64,000 nucleotides of DNA, taken from contig NZ_JAQSDL010000085.1 in assembly GCF_029945895.1 (NCBI RefSeq), positions 1 to 64,000 of the forward strand, written 5' to 3'. A model generated the notes under the pieces. It saw only the letters and a program-made list of their open reading frames with translations. It was not told the origin of the DNA and did not search any database. Positions 59,575 to 64,000 of this stretch are shown here, in pieces. The stretch's first letter is position 1. Every line of letters begins with the position of its first letter. A program made the position numbers and the translations under genes. This DNA comes from Polaromonas sp. Lineage in GTDB: Bacteria; Pseudomonadota; Gammaproteobacteria; Burkholderiales; Burkholderiaceae_C.

Positions 59575-60804
59575 TCATGACTTCGCGGCGACCTTGACGG
59601 GCTTGTCGGCATTCAACAATTCCGCCTTGGCCGACATCTCGACCGGCTGCGGCGCCACCAGCGCGCCGGGACGCACGCGCTGCAGGCCGTTGACGACGAT
59701 GCGTTCGTTGGGCGCCAGGCCGTTCTTGACGACCCGCAGGCCGTTGACCGATGCGCCCAAAGTGACTTCCCGGTACTCGGCCTTGTTGCCCTCGCCCACC
59801 ACCAGCACGAACTTCTTGTTCTGGTCGGTACCGACGGCGCGCTCATTGACCAGCAGGGCGGTGGCTTGCGTCGCCTGGCCCATGCGGATGCGTGCAAACT
59901 GGCCGGGCATCAACTGGCCACCCTTGTTGTCGAACACCGCGCGGGCGCGCACCGTACCGCTCTTCGCATCGACCTGGTTGTCGACCAGCTGCAGCCGGCC
60001 CTCGAACGGCGTGTCTGTGCTGGCGGCGGTGCCCATCTGCACCGGGATGCGCTCGAGCCTGCGATCGCCACCCGCGTTGACATCCTTCAGGGCCTTGGCA
60101 ATCACCTGCTCGTCGACGTCAAAGCTCGCATAGATGGGGCTCACGGAGACCAGCGTGGTCAACACTGGCGCACCGGGGCCGGCGGCCACCAGGTTGCCCA
60201 CCGTCACTTCCAGTTTGCCGACGCGGCCAGCCACCGGCGCACGCACCTGGGTGTAGCCCAGGCTCAACTGGGCCGTCTGCAGCGCGGCCTGGGCGGCGCG
60301 CAAGTTGGCATCGGCTTCGCCCTTTCCGTTGGTTCGTTCGTCAAACTCGCGCCTGGAAATGGCTTGCTCGCTCCACAGACGCTGCGAACGTTCCTGCTCG
60401 CCTTTGGCCTGTGCCAGCCGCGCCTGCGCGGCCGCGACCTGTGCGCTGGCACGTTCCACTTCCGCTGCATAGGGTGCCGGATCCATGGTCAGCAGCAACT
60501 CGCCCTTTTTGACCAGCGCGCCTTCACGGAAATGCACCGCATGGACGGTGCCGGCCACACGTGAGCGGATGTCCACGCGCTCGACCGCCTCCAGGCGACC
60601 GGAGAACTCGTCCCAGGTCGCCACGTCGCTCGGCACAACAGTGGCCACGGAGACAGGCATGGCGGCGGGGGCGACAACTACATCCGCCCGGGCACCGGCG
60701 CCGGATACGCCAAAAACGGCGGCAGACATGCCGGCTACGGCCAGAACGCCCAGCGCGACCGCCAGGAGACGGCGCTTGTTGTTGTGAAGTTGAATCGATG
60801 GCAT
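59575..60804 (-). CDS. RND periplasmic adaptor (MexE/OqxA-like)
   Basis: 409 residues. N-terminal anchor (RRLLAVALGVLAVAGMSAAV), lipoyl halves (VHFREGALVKKGELLLTMDP and VRAPVAGRVGKLEVTVGNLV), coiled-coil hairpin between them, and the beta-barrel (SVSPIYASFDVDEQVI). It joins the RND pump to the outer-membrane channel; first gene of the operon. No regulator is directly adjacent; the LysR gene at 62331 is the nearest. Confidence 0.95.
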   Translation of the reverse strand: MPSIQLHNNKRRLLAVALGVLAVAGMSAAVFGVSGAGARADVVVAPAAMPVSVATVVPSDVATWDEFSGRLEAVERVDIRSRVAGTVHAVHFREGALVKKGELLLTMDPAPYAAEVERASAQVAAAQARLAQAKGEQERSQRLWSEQAISRREFDERTNGKGEADANLRAAQAALQTAQLSLGYTQVRAPVAGRVGKLEVTVGNLVAAGPGAPVLTTLVSVSPIYASFDVDEQVIAKALKDVNAGGDRRLERIPVQMGTAASTDTPFEGRLQLVDNQVDAKSGTVRARAVFDNKGGQLMPGQFARIRMGQATQATALLVNERAVGTDQNKKFVLVVGEGNKAEYREVTLGASVNGLRVVKNGLAPNERIVVNGLQRVRPGALVAPQPVEMSAKAELLNADKPVKVAAKS

Positions 60805-61276
60805 GGTTGAACCTTATGGAGATGAAAAACTCGGATGACGGCGTCCGGGCACCGCAGACATATCGATGCCCGGACATAAAAAAAACGAAAATGAACAGAT
60901 GGCGACTAAGCGACCCGAAGGGCTGCACACCTGGTGCCGCCTTGCAGGCAGCCGTCCCTGGCCATCTGGCCAGCGCAGCGCCTGCGGTTCACGGCATCAA
61001 CAGGAAATCCCGTCATGAAACGTCCTCAACATGGAACGGTGTGAACTTTCAACCCTCCAACGATGGCAAGGTCAAGACGTGCGGACAAAAACCACATCTT
61101 TCCTGTGGGAAATAGCTTCTGACGTGATGGTTTCTGTGCCCGGGAGCAGCCGCGTGCGCAAGCCAGGGCGAACCGGGACGTGACGGCCAGCAGGCGGCAC
61201 TGGTGCTTGCGTGAACGCATCGATGACATGGAAAACTCACTCAAGAAAAAACAGGAAAAAACAGGAAAAATACGGA
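60805..61276. other. Gene-poor stretch with short direct repeats
   Basis: 472 bases upstream of the RND operon. No gene is supported. Near 61243-61270 a ten-base unit (GAAAAAACAG) is repeated about 2.7 times. The RND promoter must lie here, but no clear hexamers or operator were identified. Confidence 0.5.
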
Positions 61277-62158
61277 TCAGGAAACCGACAGCAGGCTGCT
61301 TTGCACGCTTTGAGCGGCAGCCATGCTGGCAAAAAAATCGCCAAACTGCTTTTGCACCACCGCCGGCCAGCCAGCCTGCGCAGGGCCTGCCTCCAGATAA
61401 CTGCGGGGCCATCCGGTTGGTCCGGGCAACACGGCCTCGTGGGCAAACAACCCCGCGGCGCGCAGCCGCTCGGCATAGGCGTGTGTCTCATCGCGCAGGG
61501 GGTCGTCCTCCGCGGTGATCAGCAGCGTGGGCGGCAAACCGGCCAGGCGAAAAACCGAACCCGGCGCTGCATACGGATGGCTGGCATCTTCCAGGCGAGG
61601 CAGGTAGTTGTGCCAGCCGTCGGCCCAGGTGCAGCCCACCGGACCGGCATGGACATCGCGCAGCGACGCTGTGCCCAGGCAAGGGTCCAGCATCGGTGAC
61701 AGAAGGATCTGGCCGGCAAGCGCAGGGCCATGACGGTCCCGCGCAAGAAGGGCCACGGCCGCTGCAATATTGCCGCCGGCCTCCTCCCCGGCCACAAACA
61801 TCGGGGCTTCATGCCCCGCCAGCTTGTGCCTGGCCTTGCTGGCCCACACCAAGGCGTCGTAACCGGCCTCGACAGCCTGCGGAAAGGGATGGGCCGGCGC
61901 CAGCGGATAGTCCAGCGACAGCACCACCGCACCGCTGGCCGCAAGCAGGCTGCCGATGCATGCGCCCCCTTCGAGCGATCCGCCGACAAACGCCCCGCCG
62001 TGAAAGTGAAGCACCAGCGGCACCACCTGAGCGCCGTACCGATGCCCATAAAAGCGGGCCGAAAGCGGCTCGCGCTGCCCGATGTCGACCTGCTTTTCCA
62101 CGCAGGGCGGCGGGGCTTTCGGGCTGGCCTGACTGGAATGCTGCTGGCTTGTCATCAT
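61277..62158 (-). CDS. Hormone-sensitive-lipase-like alpha/beta-hydrolase without catalytic Ser and His
   Basis: 293 residues from the first of two adjacent ATG (62158). The HSL oxyanion motif HFHGGAFVGGS is at residues 51-61 and the fold continues (VVLSLDYPLAPAHPFPQAVE). Where active members have GDSAGGN this has GEEAGGN (residues 124-130), so the nucleophile Ser is Glu126. The Asp region (AEDDPLRDE) is kept, but the catalytic His of the usual HGF is replaced in PGPTGWPRSYL. It is probably a non-enzymatic binding protein. It is divergent from a LysR gene. Confidence 0.88.
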   Translation of the reverse strand: MMTSQQHSSQASPKAPPPCVEKQVDIGQREPLSARFYGHRYGAQVVPLVLHFHGGAFVGGSLEGGACIGSLLAASGAVVLSLDYPLAPAHPFPQAVEAGYDALVWASKARHKLAGHEAPMFVAGEEAGGNIAAAVALLARDRHGPALAGQILLSPMLDPCLGTASLRDVHAGPVGCTWADGWHNYLPRLEDASHPYAAPGSVFRLAGLPPTLLITAEDDPLRDETHAYAERLRAAGLFAHEAVLPGPTGWPRSYLEAGPAQAGWPAVVQKQFGDFFASMAAAQSVQSSLLSVS

Positions 62159-62247
62159 CTTGAACCGCAAGCGGCTCCGTTGTTGTTGCAATGCAGCAGA
62201 AGATAGGCGCTATGGACTGATCAATAAATGGGCAAACCGTAATTACT

Positions 62248-62267
62248 TTGTTCCAGAGATGGAACAA
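62248..62267. promoter_or_regulatory. Perfect palindrome, probable LysR operator
   Basis: TTGTTCCA-GAGA-TGGAACAA is an 8-bp perfect inverted repeat with a four-base spacer in the divergent promoter between the hydrolase-like gene and the LysR gene. Confidence 0.75.
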
Positions 62268-62330
62268 TCGGCCCTTAAACTGCCCTTGTTTCGGGCTATT
62301 CTTCGCAGCCAGGCTAACGAGGATTTCCGG

Positions 62331-63290
62331 ATGGACAAGTTTTCTGCCATGCAGGCTTTTGTGCGTGTCGTCGAAGCCGGCACCTTCACCAAGGCCGCCG
62401 ATTCCATCGGCATGCCCAAGGCCACGGTGACGCGGCTGATCCAGACCCTGGAAAAAGAGCTGGACACCAAGCTGCTCAACCGCACCACCCGCAAAGTCAC
62501 GGTGACGGCCGACGGCGCGGCCTACTATGAGCGCGCCGGCCGCCTGCTGGGCGACATGGAGGAACTGGAGTCGAGCATGTCGCGGGCCAAGGCCAGTCCG
62601 CGCGGCCGGCTCAAGGTGGACATTCCGGCCTCGCTCGGCATGGCGGTGATCATCCCCGCGCTGCCGGATTTTTATGCCCGCTACCCCGACATCCAGATTG
62701 AACTCGGCGTGAGCGACCGACCGGTCGACATCATTGCCGAAAACGTGGACTGCGTGATACGCGGCGGCGAGATCACCGACCAGTCGCTGGTCGCCCGCCG
62801 GATCGGGGAGTTTTACCTGATGTCCTGTGCCTCACCCGCCTACCTCAAGCGCCATGGCGTGCCGGCCCACCCGCGCGAACTCGCGCGCGCGCACAAGCTG
62901 ATCCGCTACTTTTCGCCGCGCGACGGCAAGCTCTACAACGTGACACTGCAGAAGGACGGCGAAATGGTGGAGGTCGACGGCCAGCACCAGCTGGCGGTCA
63001 ATGACTCCAATGCCGGCGTGGCTGCAGCGCTGGCCGGCCTGGGCGTCCTGCAGACCCTGACCTTTCTGGTCCAGCACCACATCAGCAGCGGAGCGCTCGA
63101 GCCCCTGTTCGGCGGCTGGTGCACCGAGCCCAAGCCCATCCACGTGGTGTACCCGCCGAATCGGCACCTGAGCAACAAGGTGCGCGTCTTCGTGGACTGG
63201 ATTGCCGAGCTGTTTTCAAGACACGACCTGATCCAGCGCAAGAGCACCCTGCCCGTTCGCACGGAACACGCACCGCCCGCCCTGGTGTGA
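62331..63290 (+). CDS. LysR family transcriptional regulator (CrgA-like)
   Basis: 319 residues from the ATG at 62331. The N-terminal HTH is of the CrgA subgroup: MDKFSAMQAFVRVVEAGTFT, KAADSIGMPKATVTRLIQTL, EKELDTKLLNRTTRKVTVT. The effector-binding domain follows (RLKVDIPASLGMAVIIPALP, DFYARYPDIQIELGVSDRPV). It should bind the palindrome at 62248 and control itself and the divergent hydrolase homologue; the RND operon beyond may also respond. Confidence 0.93.
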   Translation: MDKFSAMQAFVRVVEAGTFTKAADSIGMPKATVTRLIQTLEKELDTKLLNRTTRKVTVTADGAAYYERAGRLLGDMEELESSMSRAKASPRGRLKVDIPASLGMAVIIPALPDFYARYPDIQIELGVSDRPVDIIAENVDCVIRGGEITDQSLVARRIGEFYLMSCASPAYLKRHGVPAHPRELARAHKLIRYFSPRDGKLYNVTLQKDGEMVEVDGQHQLAVNDSNAGVAAALAGLGVLQTLTFLVQHHISSGALEPLFGGWCTEPKPIHVVYPPNRHLSNKVRVFVDWIAELFSRHDLIQRKSTLPVRTEHAPPALV

Positions 63291-63466
63291 GCTGACCGGC
63301 CCCTTTCCCTTTTCTCCCCGGTGCCGGGCGTTTGTGGCGATCGCGCTGTGGTCGCCGGGCTCAAGCCCTGCCGTCTTGCAGGCTGGTCCTACAAGGGACG
63401 CGGGCACGTCTTACATGCGGCGCTGGACGAGAGGCCTAAATTGGCTGAATGTTTGAAGGAGACTCC

Positions 63467-63679
63467 ATGGCCCGGCTTGACGCCCCCCGCACTGCGCGCA
63501 GCATTCCCCAAAGTCTTCCTGTCACCCCGCAGATGGACAATGCCACGGCCGCCCCACGCCAGGGCTGGCCCTTTGCTGAAGGATCGCAGAACCACCTTGA
63601 TGAAACCTCGGCCCCATGGCCGCGACCCTCGGCGAAGGTGCCCTATGGCAGGCCCGCCCGGCCGTCGCCACAAAAATAG
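63467..63679 (+). CDS. Possible 70-residue protein
   Basis: An ATG at 63467 follows a strong ribosome binding site (AAGGAGA) and opens 70 codons rich in Pro, Arg, Ala and Ser with no hydrophobic segment or known motif. The surrounding gap (63291-63703) holds no other gene. The start signal is the main support. Confidence 0.4.
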   Translation: MARLDAPRTARSIPQSLPVTPQMDNATAAPRQGWPFAEGSQNHLDETSAPWPRPSAKVPYGRPARPSPQK

Positions 63680-63703
63680 ACGCACGCCGGCTCGGGCCAG
63701 CGC

Positions 63704-64000
63704 TCAATAGCTGCCGATGTAGTCCTTCTTGCCGATCTCCACCCCGCTGTGGCGCAGGATGGCATAGGCCGTTGTGGTGTGGAAAAAGAAATGCGGCAAG
63801 CCGTAGTTCAGCAGGTAAGACTGGCCGCTGAAAATCTTTTCCTTCGGCGTGCCGGCCTGCGTCACAATCTGGCGCGCTTCGCTGCCGTCAATCTGCCCTG
63901 CGGTGAGGCTGTCAATAAAGGCCAGGGTTTTGGCAATGCGCGCCTGCAGATCGGCAAAACTTTCTTCCTTGTCCTCAAAGCCCGGCACTTCCACGCCGGC
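63704..64000 (-). CDS. DUF1993 family protein, C-terminal part (5' end outside window)
   Basis: The frame runs off the right edge; the last ~98 codons are present. PGFEDKEESFADLQARIAKT, GQSYLLNYGLPHFFFHTTTA and YAILRHSGVEIGKKDYIG match DUF1993, a DinB-like helical-bundle family of unknown function found in bacteria and fungi. The His in LPHFFFH are the conserved ones. Confidence 0.9.
   Translation of the reverse strand, partial: AGVEVPGFEDKEESFADLQARIAKTLAFIDSLTAGQIDGSEARQIVTQAGTPKEKIFSGQSYLLNYGLPHFFFHTTTAYAILRHSGVEIGKKDYIGSY

Noticed and set aside
1-64000. CRISPR array, integrase, transposase, prophage or rRNA operon
   Set aside because: No regularly spaced repeats, no recombinase motifs and no rRNA sequence were seen on either strand.

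Overview
ORGANISM. The window looks like the chromosome of a GC-rich betaproteobacterium, most likely family Comamonadaceae (Polaromonas, Rhodoferax or Variovorax type). The basis is codon use, gene families (DUF3455, split YeeE/YedE, E. coli-type GshA, DusC, orphan form-II molybdenum hydroxylase), and a short dispersed intergenic repeat whose inner strand reads like GATAGCTGCTTGCGCCCGCT. The genus is inference. LAYOUT. 1-2451: small secreted proteins, including two DUF3455 paralogues. 2600-6475: the outstanding locus, a glutaminyl-tRNA synthetase fused in frame to a P-loop NTPase of NACHT/STAND type plus an unrecognised C-terminal region (1291 aa). The first ~308 codons look like the host. 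From position ~3524, inside the KMSKS-motif region, codon use changes abruptly to an AT-richer style that lasts to the stop codon. 6476-7721 is a graveyard: two relics of one methyltransferase family around a frameshifted SRPBCC gene. 8056-9762: a chemoreceptor with a flagellar-type (sigma-28) promoter. 9853-12793: a SRAP protein lacking its catalytic Cys2, an M23 peptidase and a phasin-like protein. 12901-16888: ArsR/SRPBCC cluster, HAD dehalogenase, cysteine hydrolase and a divergent GlxA-type regulator. 17039-19155: a tight run of YeeE pair, pseudouridine synthase and methyltransferase. 20034: tRNA-Ala(CGC), followed by a Tat/lipoprotein SGNH esterase. 21826-24877: CMD/HxlR divergent pair with twin operators, CMD peroxidase-like protein, DHH phosphoesterase. 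25157-30294: a TerB gene and, 4.7 kb away, a near-identical copy of its 3' end; between them lies a four-gene TetR-HlyD-FtsX-ABC efflux operon with ATGA overlaps. 30411-36323: a hybrid histidine kinase and a minus-strand stress cluster (HPF-like, zinc-ribbon, TerB-like, a 49-aa membrane peptide, TerC, UspA, cysteine-poor IscR-like regulator). 36420-44372: NhaR-like regulator, orphan molybdenum hydroxylase, response regulator, YlqF GTPase, DJ-1 protein, GshA. 44627-53487: hydrolases, TspO, MFS, L,D-transpeptidase, SDR, NUDIX. 53392-60804: DusC, a cysteine-less HMA protein and a MexEF-OprN-like RND efflux operon. 61277-63290: a hormone-sensitive-lipase homologue without catalytic Ser and His, divergent from a LysR regulator with a perfect palindrome between them. 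The window ends in a partial DUF1993 gene. HOW IT FITS. Most of the window is ordinary chromosome with envelope, efflux and stress functions. The candidate for an undescribed system is the GlnRS-NTPase fusion: an essential enzyme whose 3' half appears to have been replaced by a foreign 3' half that carries a STAND-type module. No integrase, transposase, CRISPR array or rRNA was seen. All family calls are from reading motifs; no database search was run.
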